Positions 42,423 through 50,328 of a stretch of DNA of 50,328 bases are shown piece by piece. A model generated the notes under the pieces. It saw nothing but the letters and a program-made list of their open reading frames with translations. It was not told the origin of the DNA and did not search any database. The stretch comes from Streptoalloteichus hindustanus. Its GTDB lineage: Bacteria; Actinomycetota; Actinomycetes; Mycobacteriales; Pseudonocardiaceae. Position 1 is the stretch's first letter. Every line of letters starts with the position of its first letter. Made by a program: the position numbers and the translations under genes. The stretch lies in contig NZ_FQVN01000022.1 of the NCBI RefSeq assembly GCF_900129375.1, positions 1 through 50,328 on the forward strand, given 5' to 3'.

Positions 42423-42470
42423 TGTCGGTCACCGGAAGCCCTGGTGAGCAGCCGGTTTCGGCTGATCCGG

Positions 42471-42497
42471 GGCGGGGCAGGCAACCCCCTGCCCGCC
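42471..42497 (+). terminator. Hairpin after the methyltransferase gene
   Basis: GGCGGGGCAGG pairs with CCTGCCCGCC (one bulged G) around CAACCC, 49 bp after the stop. There is no T-run. Confidence 0.45.
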
Positions 42498-42618
42498 TGC
42501 GGCGACCTTACGAGTGGGAGTGTTGGGGTTCGTCGGCGGGTATCGCCGGGACCACGGGGTGGTGTCCGACCACCCGGGCCGTGTCCGGGTTGGTCGTCTG
42601 GTGCGCGTGGAAGGGGAT

Positions 42619-44730
42619 GTGCGGACGGTGCGTGTCGCACGGGCGTCGGGGATGGTGAAGCTCCTGGGACTCTGCGTGGTCGCGGGGGTGCTCGTGGCCG
42701 CGATGTTGTTCCCGGTCTTCGGCGGGTTGGGCCTGGCGTCCAACCAGGCGGCGGAGACGGTGGACAAGGTCTCGGCCGACCTGGTCAGCGTCGACCCGCC
42801 GCTGTTGACCACGATCACGGACAAGGACGGCAACCCCATCGCCCACCTGTACGACCAGGACCGGGTGATCGTCAACGCCGACCAGATCAACGACACCATG
42901 AAGGCCGCGATCGTCGCGATCGAGGACAAGCGGTTCTTCGACCACAACGGCGTCGACTGGCAGGGCACCATGCGCGCCATGGTGAAGAACGCCGCCTCCG
43001 ACTCGATCACCGGCGGCGGCTCCTCGCTCACCCAGCAGTACGTCAAGAACTACCTGGCGTTCGTCGTGGCGAAGAACGCCAAGGACCCGCAGTACAAGAA
43101 GGCGATCGAGCAGACCCCGGCGCGCAAGCTCAAGGAGATCCGGATCGCCCTCGACCTGGAGCGCAAGCTCTCCAAGGACGAGATCCTCACCCGGTACCTG
43201 AACATCGTCCCGTTCCCGTACCAGATCTACGGCGTCGCCGAGGCGGCCCGCGCGTTCTTCAACACCACGCCCGACAAGCTGGAGATCCACCAGGCCGCCC
43301 TGCTGGCCGCCATCGTCAACATGCCCGGCGCGCTGAACCCGGTCACGAACCCCGAGGACGCGAAGAAGCGGCGGGACATCGTGATCGACAAGATGGCCGA
43401 GAACAAGATGCTCAGCAGGGACGCCGACGAGAACAAGCGGCTGGCCGAGGAGTACAAGGCCAAGGCGCTGGGCGTCCTGCCCGAGCTGAACCTGCGCACC
43501 AGCGGCTGCGTCGGGGCCGGCCCCACCGACGGCTTCTTCTGCGAGTACGCCCTGAGCTACCTGAAGAAGGCCGGTCTGGACATGGACCAGATCAAGCGCG
43601 GCGGCTACACGATCCGGACCACGCTGGACCCGAAGGCGAGCACGGAGGCCAAGAAGGCCGCCGAGGCGACCGTGCCCAAGAACACCCGGGGTGTCGCCAA
43701 CACCATGGCGATCATCGAGCCGGGCCAGGACCGGCACAAGGTCCGGGCCCTGGTCGCCAACCGCGACTTCGGCAACAACGCGGAGAAGGGCCAGAGCTCC
43801 TACGAGCTGCCCAGCCAGGTCACGCCGTTCGGCGCCGGGTCGATCTTCAAGGTCTTCACGGCGGCCGCGTACATGCAGCAGAAGAACGCCGGGATCAGCC
43901 GGCCGGTGGCGGTTCCCGAGACCTACACCTCCCCCGTCTTCAAGGACGGCGGCCGGGGGTGGACGGTCAAGAACGCGGGCAAGTACGACGGCAGCTCGAC
44001 GGTGCAGGGCGCGCTCGCGCTCTCCCCGAACACCCCCTTCATCAAGATGGAGGAGGAGGCCGGCCTCAAGAACGTGCTCGACATGGCCTACAAGCTCGGC
44101 ATGCGGGAGAGCATGAAGGGCGTCAACAAGGCCGGTGAGCACAAGAAGGGCGACTCCTGGTCGAGCGTGTACGACCAGATGCTGAGGGAGAACAGCGGCT
44201 CCTTCACGCTGGGCGTGACGCCGGCGAGCGCGCTGGAGGTGTCCAACGTCGGCGCCACGATCATGAGCGAGGGCAGGTGGTGCCCGCCGTCGCCCATCGA
44301 GCAGATCCTGGACCGCAACGGCAAACCGGTGCCGGTCAGGGAGGAGCCGTGCGAGCAGGTGGTCGACCCGGCCCTGGCCAACTCGCTGGCCCAGGGACTG
44401 AGCAAGGACTCGGTGTCCGGCACCGCCAAGACGGCTGCCTCGGCGAACGGTTGGAGCCGGCCGATGATCGGCAAGACCGGCACCACCGAGGACCACAAGT
44501 CCTCCGGCTTTCTCGGCGCGACCCGCGACTACGCCGGCGCCGTCCTGGTCTTCACCGACGGTGTCGCGCCCCAGGTGATCTGCCACACCCCCGTGCGGCT
44601 CTGCGGCTTCTCGGGCACCGGCGCGTACGGCGGTGACATCGCGGCTCCGACCTGGTTCAAGGCGATGGGGCCGTTGCACGCGGACAAGCCGGACCGCGGG
44701 CTGCCCGAGGCGGACCCCCGCTACCGGTAG
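42619..44730 (+). CDS. Class A penicillin-binding protein (transglycosylase-transpeptidase)
   Basis: With GTG at 42619 the protein has 703 residues. A membrane helix (LLGLCVVAGVLVAAMLFPVF) is followed by a GT51 transglycosylase: AIEDKRFFDHNGVDW with the catalytic Glu, GGSSLTQQYVKN and KEIRIALDLERKLSK. The transpeptidase domain has SIFK as SxxK, SPN as SxN and GKTGTTED as KTG. It polymerises and cross-links peptidoglycan outside the membrane. The exact start is unclear: GTGs at 42601, 42607, 42619 and 42628 are in frame, and a longer frame to 42514 seems non-coding. Lys codon use is higher than in neighbours, as usual for PBPs. Confidence 0.92.
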   Translation: MRTVRVARASGMVKLLGLCVVAGVLVAAMLFPVFGGLGLASNQAAETVDKVSADLVSVDPPLLTTITDKDGNPIAHLYDQDRVIVNADQINDTMKAAIVAIEDKRFFDHNGVDWQGTMRAMVKNAASDSITGGGSSLTQQYVKNYLAFVVAKNAKDPQYKKAIEQTPARKLKEIRIALDLERKLSKDEILTRYLNIVPFPYQIYGVAEAARAFFNTTPDKLEIHQAALLAAIVNMPGALNPVTNPEDAKKRRDIVIDKMAENKMLSRDADENKRLAEEYKAKALGVLPELNLRTSGCVGAGPTDGFFCEYALSYLKKAGLDMDQIKRGGYTIRTTLDPKASTEAKKAAEATVPKNTRGVANTMAIIEPGQDRHKVRALVANRDFGNNAEKGQSSYELPSQVTPFGAGSIFKVFTAAAYMQQKNAGISRPVAVPETYTSPVFKDGGRGWTVKNAGKYDGSSTVQGALALSPNTPFIKMEEEAGLKNVLDMAYKLGMRESMKGVNKAGEHKKGDSWSSVYDQMLRENSGSFTLGVTPASALEVSNVGATIMSEGRWCPPSPIEQILDRNGKPVPVREEPCEQVVDPALANSLAQGLSKDSVSGTAKTAASANGWSRPMIGKTGTTEDHKSSGFLGATRDYAGAVLVFTDGVAPQVICHTPVRLCGFSGTGAYGGDIAAPTWFKAMGPLHADKPDRGLPEADPRYR

Positions 44731-44748
44731 GGCCCCTCGGCTGACGTT

Positions 44749-44780
44749 CGGCGCCGCACTCCCGCTGGAGTGCGGCGCCG
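44749..44780 (+). terminator. Strong terminator after the PBP gene
   Basis: A perfect 14-bp stem CGGCGCCGCACTCC / GGAGTGCGGCGCCG closes a CGCT loop and is followed by TCCCTTTTGG. It lies 18 bp after the PBP stop and also faces the converging phosphoribosyltransferase gene. Confidence 0.85.
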
Positions 44781-44822
44781 TCCCTTTTGGACCCTGGTTT
44801 GAGAAGGCCCTGGTCGGCCCGG

Positions 44823-45485
44823 TCACTCGCAGTTGGCCTCGTCGAGCAGTTCCAGCACCTCGTCGTCGGTGGTCTGCCCGAAGTCCCGGTACCAGCGCCC
44901 GACGGCCCGGAAGTCAACCGGTTCGGCGGCGCACAGCACCAGGTCGGCCTCCGAGCGCAACACCTCCGCCGAGTCCGGCGCGCACACCGGCGCGGTGAAC
45001 ACCAGCCGCAGGGGGCGTTCCTCCCGCAACGCCCGCAGGGTCGCCCTGGCCGTCACCCCGGTGGCCAGGCCGTCGTCCACGACGATCACGTCTCGGCCGG
45101 CCAGCGGCACCCCGGGCCGGCCCGCCCGGTACAGCTCCACCCGGCGACGGGCCTCGGCCCGCTCCCGCTCGCAGACGTCGCTGAGGTCCTCGGCGCGCAG
45201 CCGGAGCATGGCCAGGCTGCCGCTGTCGTAGATGGGCGGCCCGCCGACGGTCACCGCGCCGACGCCGAACTCCGGCTGGAACGGCGCGCCGATCTTGCGG
45301 GCCACCGCCACGTCCAGCGGCGCGCCCAACGCGCGGGCGATCTCGAAGGCGACCGGCACCCCGCCCCTGGCCAGCCCGAGCACGACCGGGTCCGTCCACT
45401 CCATCCGCACGAGCTGCGCGGCCAGGTGACGGCCGCCCTCCCTGCGGTCCTCGAACCGCACGGTGGCCAGCGGTCGCCAGTGCAT
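44823..45485 (-). CDS. Phosphoribosyltransferase-domain protein
   Basis: The 220-residue protein has the PRPP loop VIVVDDGLATGVTARA (residues about 133-148) and a conserved N-terminal LGLARGGVPVAFEIARALG plus ARKIGAPFQPEFGVGAV. These define the ComF/PRT-like family often fused or coupled to a dienelactone-hydrolase-type enzyme. No nucleobase-binding hood is recognisable, so the acceptor is unknown. ATG at 45485 follows the hydrolase stop by 9 nt, so the two are cotranscribed. Confidence 0.88.
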   Translation of the reverse strand: MHWRPLATVRFEDRREGGRHLAAQLVRMEWTDPVVLGLARGGVPVAFEIARALGAPLDVAVARKIGAPFQPEFGVGAVTVGGPPIYDSGSLAMLRLRAEDLSDVCERERAEARRRVELYRAGRPGVPLAGRDVIVVDDGLATGVTARATLRALREERPLRLVFTAPVCAPDSAEVLRSEADLVLCAAEPVDFRAVGRWYRDFGQTTDDEVLELLDEANCE

Positions 45486-45494
45486 GGCCCCTCC

Positions 45495-46262
45495 CTACGC
45501 GAACGGCTGCCGACGCACGGGCTCGGGCGGGCGGACGTGGTCGCCCCGGGCTTCGGTCGGGCGCGCCGGGCGGACGTCGGTGTGGCCGCCGGGGTGCTCG
45601 CCGGGCTGTCCGCCGAGGTGCTCCCGGAACCAGGCGGCGGCCAACTCGGCCACCTTCGCCAACGCGCCCGGCTCGCCGAACAGGTGCGTCGCGCCCGGCA
45701 CCACGCTCAGCTCGTGCGGCCCGCCCAGCAGCGCGGCGGCCTGCCGGTTGAGCTGGAGCACCTGGGTGTCGTGGCCGCCCACGACGAGCAGCGTCGGCGC
45801 CCGCACCGCGGGCAGCGCGTCGCCGGCGAGGTCGGGCCGCCCGCCCCGGGACACGACGGCGGCGACGCGGTCCGGTCGGCGCGCGGCGGCGACGAGCGCG
45901 GCGGCCGCCCCGGTGCTCGCCCCGAACAGCCCGACCGGCAGGTCCCGGGTGCCGGGCCACTCCGCGGCCTGGTCGACGGCCGCGGTCAGCCGGTCGGTCA
46001 GCAACCCGATGTCGAAGCGGAGCTCCGTCGTGCGCGCGTCGACCTCCTCCTCACCCCGGGTGAGCAGGTCGAGCAGCAACGTGGCGAACCCGCTGTCGCG
46101 CAGCGTCCCGGCCACCGCCCGGTTGCGCGGGCTGTGCCGGGAGCTGCCGGAGCCGTGCGCGAACACCACCACGCCGGTGGCGTCGGCGGGCACCTCCAGG
46201 TCGCCGGCGAGCCGCCCGGGGCCGAGCGGGCCGCTGGTCTCCAGGGTCACCGGCTGGGACAT
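45495..46262 (-). CDS. Alpha/beta hydrolase (dienelactone hydrolase-like)
   Basis: The 255-residue protein has VVVFAHGSGSSRHSPRN (oxyanion-hole HGSG), the nucleophile elbow GLFGASTGAAAAL (Ser in GxSxG) and LLVVGGHDTQV (acidic residue). The catalytic His is in VVPGATHLF. The last 35 residues are a His/Arg/Pro-rich tail. ATG at 46262 has GGGGAGGTGG upstream. Its partnership with a phosphoribosyltransferase recurs in many bacteria, sometimes as one polypeptide, so the two probably act on one unknown substrate. Confidence 0.88.
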   Translation of the reverse strand: MSQPVTLETSGPLGPGRLAGDLEVPADATGVVVFAHGSGSSRHSPRNRAVAGTLRDSGFATLLLDLLTRGEEEVDARTTELRFDIGLLTDRLTAAVDQAAEWPGTRDLPVGLFGASTGAAAALVAAARRPDRVAAVVSRGGRPDLAGDALPAVRAPTLLVVGGHDTQVLQLNRQAAALLGGPHELSVVPGATHLFGEPGALAKVAELAAAWFREHLGGQPGEHPGGHTDVRPARPTEARGDHVRPPEPVRRQPFA

Positions 46263-46327
46263 GACGCACCACCTCCCCGCCCACCCCTCCTCACCCGGGT
46301 GTACCCCGGGCCGGTGAACGAGCAAAC

Positions 46328-46366
46328 GCCAGCGGGGTCCCGCCGCTCCGGCGGGACCCCGCTGGC
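46328..46366 (-). terminator. Long hairpin terminator after the LVIVD gene
   Basis: A perfect 17-bp stem GCCAGCGGGGTCCCGCC / GGCGGGACCCCGCTGGC closes GCTCC. On the minus strand it lies 61 bp after the LVIVD-repeat gene and 66 bp before the hydrolase gene, separating the two units. Confidence 0.8.
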
Positions 46367-46426
46367 AGGCCGGGAGGGGGACCGGGGCCCGGCCCCAGCG
46401 GGGTGTCGGGGCCGGTCAGCCGCAGG

Positions 46427-47866
46427 TCAGCCCCGGTAGGAGCCCTGGGTCTGCACGTTCAGCTCGTCCACCCGCACCAGCTTCGCGCCGAGGGTCCGCG
46501 GGTCGGTCAGGTCGAGCACGTCCAGCCCCTTCTGGATGTCACTCGAGTAGATATGGCCGTTGTAGTAGTAGGCCGACCAGGAGCCGCCGGTGATCTTCTT
46601 GTCGGTCGTCAGCGGACCGCGCTCCCAGTAGCCGATCTCCTTCGGCCGGGCCGAGTCGGTGAAGTCCCACACCGACACGCCGCCCTGGTACCAGGCCTGG
46701 ACCATGATGTCGCGGCCGCGGACCGGGATCAGCGACCCGTTGTGCGCCACGCAGTTCTCGGTCTCGGCCTGCGGCCGGGGGATCTTGAAGTAGCTGCGGA
46801 ACACCAGTTTGCGCTGGTCGCCCTGGCCCACGATGTCGTAGATGCCGTCCGCCCCGCGCTCCGGCCCGGTCTTGGCGTCGCAGGTCGGCGCGCCGCCGCC
46901 GCCCAGCTCGTCGGTGAAGACGACCTTCGTGCCGGCGTTGTTGAACGTGGCCGAGTGCCAGAACGCGAAGTTCCGGTCGTCGCGGACCCGCTCGAACACC
47001 CGGGGGCGCTCCCGGTCGGAGATGTCCATCAGCACGCCGTCGCCCATGCACGCGCCCGCCGCGAGGTCCTTCTCGGGGTAGACCGTGATGTCGTGGCAGC
47101 CGGTGGTCTCGGTGACGTACCGGGCGGGGAACTGCCCCGGCTGGCCGGGGTTGCCGCCGTCGGGGAACAGCACCGGCTCGGCCACCACCGCGGCGCGCTC
47201 GGGCTGGCGCAACGGCACCTTGACGATCGAGATCTGGTCGTGCGGCGGCTGGCACTTCGGGAAGTTCGGCCGCGGGCTGTACGAGGAGACGTAGAGGTAG
47301 ACCGACTCGCCCGTCCGGTCCGGCACGAGCGTGTGCGTGTGCGACCCGCACTTGGTGTCGACGGCCGCGACGTAGCGCGGGTTGCTCTTGTCGCTGATGT
47401 CGAAGACCTTGATGCCCTCCCACGCGTCCGCGTCGGCGGCCGTGCGCGCCTCGCTGGCGCAGGTGTTGTTGCTCCTCGGGTAGTCGGTCGACAGGAACAG
47501 CAGGTTCCCGTGCACCGAGATGTCGTTCTGCCCACCGGGGCAGTGCACCTGGCTGACGATCTTCGGTCGGCGCGGCCGCGAGACGTCGTACACGACGAAC
47601 CCGTCGTAGTTGCCGACGAAGGCGTGGTTGTCCGCGAAGGCGATATCGGTTCCGTAGGCGTTGGTGTTGTCGAACGGCGCCTGCTTCGGGATGTTCGCCA
47701 GCTGCCGCATGTTCCGGCTGCTCGACACCTGGTCCACGCCGGGGATGTCGGCGTTGTCCTCCGGCCCCGCCGAGGCTGGCGGCGTGAGCAGCGCGACGCC
47801 CAGCGCCGCCGCTCCCACGACCGCGAACACCCCGCGCCGACGGCCTGCCCATCTCGTTCTCGACAT
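46427..47866 (-). CDS. Secreted LVIVD-repeat beta-propeller-like protein
   Basis: The 479-residue protein has a signal peptide (RRRGVFAVVGAAALGVALLT, cleavage near PPASAG). Repeated LVIVD-type strands follow: FVVYDVSRPRRPKIVSQV, GIKVFDISDKSNPRYVAAVD, GVLMDISDRERPRVFERV, VSVWDFTDSARPKEIGYW and LDVLDLTDPRTLGAKLV. Each has the D-(I/V)-S/T-D-x-x-x-P core, and the fold is predicted to be a propeller. Several Cys suggest an oxidised, extracellular protein. The function is unknown. ATG at 47866 has GGGGAGAA upstream. It is divergent from a DUF305 lipoprotein gene. Confidence 0.9.
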   Translation of the reverse strand: MSRTRWAGRRRGVFAVVGAAALGVALLTPPASAGPEDNADIPGVDQVSSSRNMRQLANIPKQAPFDNTNAYGTDIAFADNHAFVGNYDGFVVYDVSRPRRPKIVSQVHCPGGQNDISVHGNLLFLSTDYPRSNNTCASEARTAADADAWEGIKVFDISDKSNPRYVAAVDTKCGSHTHTLVPDRTGESVYLYVSSYSPRPNFPKCQPPHDQISIVKVPLRQPERAAVVAEPVLFPDGGNPGQPGQFPARYVTETTGCHDITVYPEKDLAAGACMGDGVLMDISDRERPRVFERVRDDRNFAFWHSATFNNAGTKVVFTDELGGGGAPTCDAKTGPERGADGIYDIVGQGDQRKLVFRSYFKIPRPQAETENCVAHNGSLIPVRGRDIMVQAWYQGGVSVWDFTDSARPKEIGYWERGPLTTDKKITGGSWSAYYYNGHIYSSDIQKGLDVLDLTDPRTLGAKLVRVDELNVQTQGSYRG

Positions 47867-48072
47867 GACCTGTTCTCCCCTCGTCGCGGGTGAGAAGTCC
47901 GGGCGGCGGCGGTACCCGACGAAGCGCAGTGTGTCCGCTCGGTCCCCGCGGTGCCAGGGCCGATCGGCGGTCGTTCGCCGGCCGCCGGTGGGCCGCTCTG
48001 GCGGTTCCGGCGGGGCCGCGGCCGTCGGTACGGTCACGCCCGGTCGGGCGACGCGGCGGGAGGTGGTCGCTG

Positions 48073-48705
48073 ATGGGGTGGCGACGCGGGGTGGCTGTCC
48101 TGGCGCTCGGGCTGGCGGTGACCGGTTGTTCGGGCGACCCCGGGGAGGGGGCGGTCCGCGAGTCGGCGCCGCCGGTGATCGTCCCCGGTGGGCCGGGGGA
48201 GCCGGCGCGCACGCTGTCCGGCGCGCCCTCGTCGGGGGTGCGCCCGTCGGCCGCCCCGAGCGAGGCCGACCGCGCCTACGTCCAGATGATGATCGCCCAC
48301 CACCAGCAGGCGGTGGAGATGACGGCGTTGGCTCCGGAGCGGGCCGCCGACGCCCAGGTGCGCGGGCTCGCCGCGCGGATCGGCGCCGCGCAGGGCCCGG
48401 AGATCACGGCGATGCGCGGCTGGTTGGAGCGCAACGGGCTGGGCTCCGGCTCCGGCGGGCACGACCACGCGGCGATGCCCGGCATGGCCACTCCCGAGCA
48501 GATGGCCGCGCTGCGCGCCGCGACCGGCGGCGAGTTCGACCGCCAGTTCCTGCGCCTGATGATCGCCCATCACGAGGGCGCGGTGAGCATGGCGACCGAC
48601 CTGCTGACCAAGGGCGTGGACGTCTTCGCGCAGGAGATGGCGCAGGACGTCATCGCGACGCAGACCGCGGAGATCAAGCGGATGCGGGCGATGCTCGGCG
48701 GCTGA
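48073..48705 (+). CDS. DUF305 lipoprotein
   Basis: The 210-residue protein has a lipobox (LALGLAVTGCSG, Cys near 19), a Pro/Ser-rich linker and a ferritin-like DUF305 domain. The two halves of DUF305 each carry the MMIAHHxxAV motif: YVQMMIAHHQQAVEMT and LRLMIAHHEGAVSMA. Between them is a GHDHAAMPGM segment rich in His and Met, suggesting metal (copper or iron) handling at the outer membrane face; this is inference. ATG at 48073 has GGGAGGTGG upstream. It shares a 206-bp promoter gap with the LVIVD gene. Confidence 0.93.
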   Translation: MGWRRGVAVLALGLAVTGCSGDPGEGAVRESAPPVIVPGGPGEPARTLSGAPSSGVRPSAAPSEADRAYVQMMIAHHQQAVEMTALAPERAADAQVRGLAARIGAAQGPEITAMRGWLERNGLGSGSGGHDHAAMPGMATPEQMAALRAATGGEFDRQFLRLMIAHHEGAVSMATDLLTKGVDVFAQEMAQDVIATQTAEIKRMRAMLGG

Positions 48706-48879
48706 GCCGCCCGTCATCGCGTCGCCGGGCAGCGGCGCCCCTTCGTGATCTTGGTCATCGACAGGGGGCTGCCGGTCGGCGCCCCCGCTGACGAGGGCGA
48801 ACGCGTTCCGGTCTGTCCGCCCACCTCACCGAGGGGGCGCGGTCCGCGCTGCCCGCGCACCGGGGAGGTTTCACCGGTT

Positions 48880-48930
48880 CGGCCGGTTGACATCACAACT
48901 ATCTGGACATGGACATTGTCTAAACTGGGG
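48880..48930 (+). promoter_or_regulatory. Candidate promoter/operator of the helical protein-Fur-hemH operon
   Basis: This AT-rich patch contains TTGACA (48887-48892), two overlapping GACAT repeats, the inverted pair GACA-N7-TGTC (48906-48920) and TAAACT (48921-48926), which fits a -10. The distance of TTGACA from TAAACT is too long for a standard promoter. The repeats may be a metal-repressor site, but they are not a classical Fur box. Confidence 0.45.
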
Positions 48931-48964
48931 TCCGTCGATGCCGACCGCACACGGGGGGAGCCTC

Positions 48965-49609
48965 ATGTACCGCCACGAGCGCCGTGTCAGCCAGCGCACC
49001 CGGCAGACCGGGACGACGAGCAGGACGGGCACCACCAGCAGGGCGGCGGGCGGGACCGCCGCCGGGACCACGAGCGCGCCCAGCGCACCGACGAGGACGA
49101 CGACCGGCCACCGCGCCGCCGGGGCCGGCCACGACCTGCGGCCCGAGCTGCTGGTGGGCCACCTCGCCGAGCTGCTGGCGCTCACCCACGCCCTGCTCAC
49201 GACGACCCGCGGTGCCCTGCGCGGCCAGGACGAGCGACTGCCCCGCAGGGCGTTGACCGACCAGGTCGGCGACCTGGTCGCCGCGCTGCACGACCTCTCC
49301 GTCGAGATCCAACGCCTCTGCGAGCGCTACGCCCTGCCCGCGCCGCGCGAGCGACAGGCCAACACGGCCGTGGGCGCCGGCGAGTTCGTGCTGGAGTGGC
49401 TGGCCGACGAGCACCACCGCTGCGGGCAGACCGCCCGGCGCGCCCTGCTCACCGCGGCCGCGCTCGGCGAGGCGCACAGCTCCGTAGTCCTGGGCCTGCG
49501 CGCGCTGGCCCACGAGCGCGCCGAGCGGCAGGCCCGGTCGGCCGGCGGGGACGCCGCTGGTGACGCCGCCGGCGACCGGGACCGGGACGAGGGCGTCCAC
49601 CAGGCATGA
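48965..49609 (+). CDS. Helical protein of unknown function, first gene of a Fur-hemH operon
   Basis: The 214-residue protein has a basic, Thr/Gly/Arg-rich disordered N-terminus of about 55 residues. Four or so long helices follow ([72 protein letters not shown]). The His/Glu/Asp content recalls ferritin-like or Dps-like bundles, but the diagnostic metal-ligand spacing is not seen, so this is speculation. ATG at 48965 has GGGGGGAG upstream. Its stop overlaps the Fur start (ATGA), implying coordinated synthesis and a role in iron or haem handling or stress. Confidence 0.7.
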   Translation: MYRHERRVSQRTRQTGTTSRTGTTSRAAGGTAAGTTSAPSAPTRTTTGHRAAGAGHDLRPELLVGHLAELLALTHALLTTTRGALRGQDERLPRRALTDQVGDLVAALHDLSVEIQRLCERYALPAPRERQANTAVGAGEFVLEWLADEHHRCGQTARRALLTAAALGEAHSSVVLGLRALAHERAERQARSAGGDAAGDAAGDRDRDEGVHQA

Positions 49610-50232
49610 TGCTGGTGGACGTCCCGAGCGGGTCGGAGTCGAGCGAGTACGTGGTGAGCGCCGTGGCAGAGTCGGACACAGGCAGGTCGGGCACAGACAG
49701 ATCGGGCACAGGCAGGTCGGGCACAGACAGATCGGGCACGGGTGGGTCGGACGCCCCGGACGCGGAGGGGAGCCCCGACCCCACCGGCTGGGCTCCGCGC
49801 GTGGCCGACCCGGACCGGACCGCCGAGCTGGTCGAGCGGATGCAGGAGGCCGGGCTGCGGGCCACCGGCCCCCGGGTGGCCGTCGCCGAGGCGCTGCGCG
49901 AGATGGGCGGGCACCGCACCGCCGACGACGTGCACGCGCACCTGGTGCGGGCCGGGACCAGGATTCCGCGGGCCAGCGTGTACAACGTGCTCGCCGCGCT
50001 CACCGGCGCGGGCATCTGCACGGTCGCCGACATCGGCCACGGCCCCGCGGTCTACGAGCTCGACCGCGGCTGGCACCACCACTTCGTCTGCCGGGTGTGC
50101 GGACGGGTCTCCGACGTCGACTGCCTCGTGGGCAGCTCCCCGTGCCTCACCGCGGGGGATTCGGTCGGCGTCATCGAACAGGCGCAGGTCATCTTCCGTG
50201 GCGTGTGCGCGGATTGCCAGGAGAACGAGTGA
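49606..50232 (+). CDS. Fur-family metalloregulator (FurA/CatR-like)
   Basis: The 208-residue protein has an unusual 65-residue disordered N-terminal extension rich in Thr/Gly/Arg/Ser/Asp. A Fur winged helix follows: [20 protein letters not shown] and [19 protein letters not shown] (recognition helix). The dimerisation domain has [11 protein letters not shown] and VCADC, the two CxxC pairs of the structural zinc site, plus His ligands for the sensing metal. It should repress iron or peroxide genes when metallated. Its start and stop each overlap the neighbouring gene by 4 nt. ATG at 49606 is chosen for the ATGA overlap, but an internal start after the repeat would also give a full Fur domain. 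Confidence 0.93.
   Translation: MMLVDVPSGSESSEYVVSAVAESDTGRSGTDRSGTGRSGTDRSGTGGSDAPDAEGSPDPTGWAPRVADPDRTAELVERMQEAGLRATGPRVAVAEALREMGGHRTADDVHAHLVRAGTRIPRASVYNVLAALTGAGICTVADIGHGPAVYELDRGWHHHFVCRVCGRVSDVDCLVGSSPCLTAGDSVGVIEQAQVIFRGVCADCQENE
49681..49740 (+). repeat. Two 30-bp tandem copies in the Fur N-terminal extension
   Basis: 49681-49710 is repeated at 49711-49740 except for the last base. Each unit is itself two similar 15-mers (GGCAGGTCGGGCACA and GACAGATCGGGCACA). They encode a [10 protein letters not shown]-type peptide, and because 30 is a multiple of three, copy changes keep the frame. Confidence 0.92.
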
Positions 50233-50328
50233 ACTACGACGCGTTGTTGTTTCTGTCCTTCGGTGGGCCGGAGGGCCCGGAGGACGTGCGGCCGTTCCTG
50301 GAGAACGTGACCCGGGGTCGGGGGGTGC
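50229..50328 (+). CDS. hemH: Ferrochelatase, N-terminal fragment
   Basis: Only the first 33 codons are in the window: [20 protein letters not shown] followed by [13 protein letters not shown]. This is the conserved N-terminus of actinobacterial HemH, in which [12 protein letters not shown] and [13 protein letters not shown] are nearly invariant. The GTG start overlaps the Fur stop by 4 nt, so translation is coupled. The enzyme inserts iron at a late step of haem synthesis (coproporphyrin-dependent route in actinobacteria). The gene continues beyond 50328. Confidence 0.95.
   Translation, partial: MNYDALLFLSFGGPEGPEDVRPFLENVTRGRGV

Noticed and set aside
42508-44826. 772-codon antisense frame over the PBP gene
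   Set aside because: The Val/Leu/Asp-rich sequence is a complement artefact of a gene with clear transglycosylase and transpeptidase motifs.

Overview
The window is about 50 kb of very GC-rich DNA. Its many GTG starts, leaderless-looking starts, 4-nt ATGA/GTGA overlaps and protein families (class A PBP, YkuD L,D-transpeptidase, Orn, MAB_1171c-type membrane protein, ini-type dynamins) point to an actinomycete. Family usage suggests Pseudonocardiaceae (Saccharothrix/Actinosynnema/Lentzea type), but that placement is inference. There is no rRNA, CRISPR, integrase, transposase or large biosynthetic cluster.

1-12.1 kb: an ini-like membrane-stress locus. A CCG-type Fe-S protein fragment, a TetR regulator, a 2H phosphoesterase and a phosphorothioate-dependent HNH restriction enzyme precede a divergent core. 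To the left run an Hsp70-like ATPase with a C-terminal membrane anchor and an ATPase-LuxR regulator. To the right run an IniB-like Gly/Ala/Val repeat protein and two dynamin-like GTPases (IniA- and IniC-like). The content resembles M. tuberculosis Rv0338c-Rv0343, with an added Hsp70.

12.2-24 kb: a STAND NB-ARC/TPR protein with an N-terminal RHIM-like VQIG motif, a GT-B transferase preceded by ten perfect copies of a heptanucleotide, a Zn-peptidase/MAB_1171c/SDR operon, NUDIX and HAD hydrolases, a frameshifted XRE/TPR regulator pseudogene, an imperfect repeat region, tRNA-Lys(CTT), an L,D-transpeptidase lipoprotein, tRNA-His(GTG) and orn.

24-31.4 kb: a P450, a YdbS/YdbT-like PH-domain pair, a divergent XRE regulator behind a 31-bp tandem duplication, a secreted sphingomyelinase-like phosphodiesterase, a tiny secreted peptide gene and a 1.1-kb gene-poor stretch.

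31.4-40.4 kb: a fatty-alcohol type operon (AcrA1-like acyl-CoA reductase plus a SRPBCC-acyl-CoA ligase fusion) under twin CTACT-N4-AGTAG operators, a ferredoxin-reductase-like flavoprotein, an FAD monooxygenase and a Tat-exported GH109-type glycosidase with a multi-half-site operator.

40.5-50.3 kb: a TPR membrane protein, a methyltransferase, a class A PBP, an alpha/beta hydrolase plus phosphoribosyltransferase pair, a divergent LVIVD-repeat/DUF305 secreted pair and, at the right edge, a translationally coupled helical protein-Fur-hemH operon tying iron sensing to haem synthesis.
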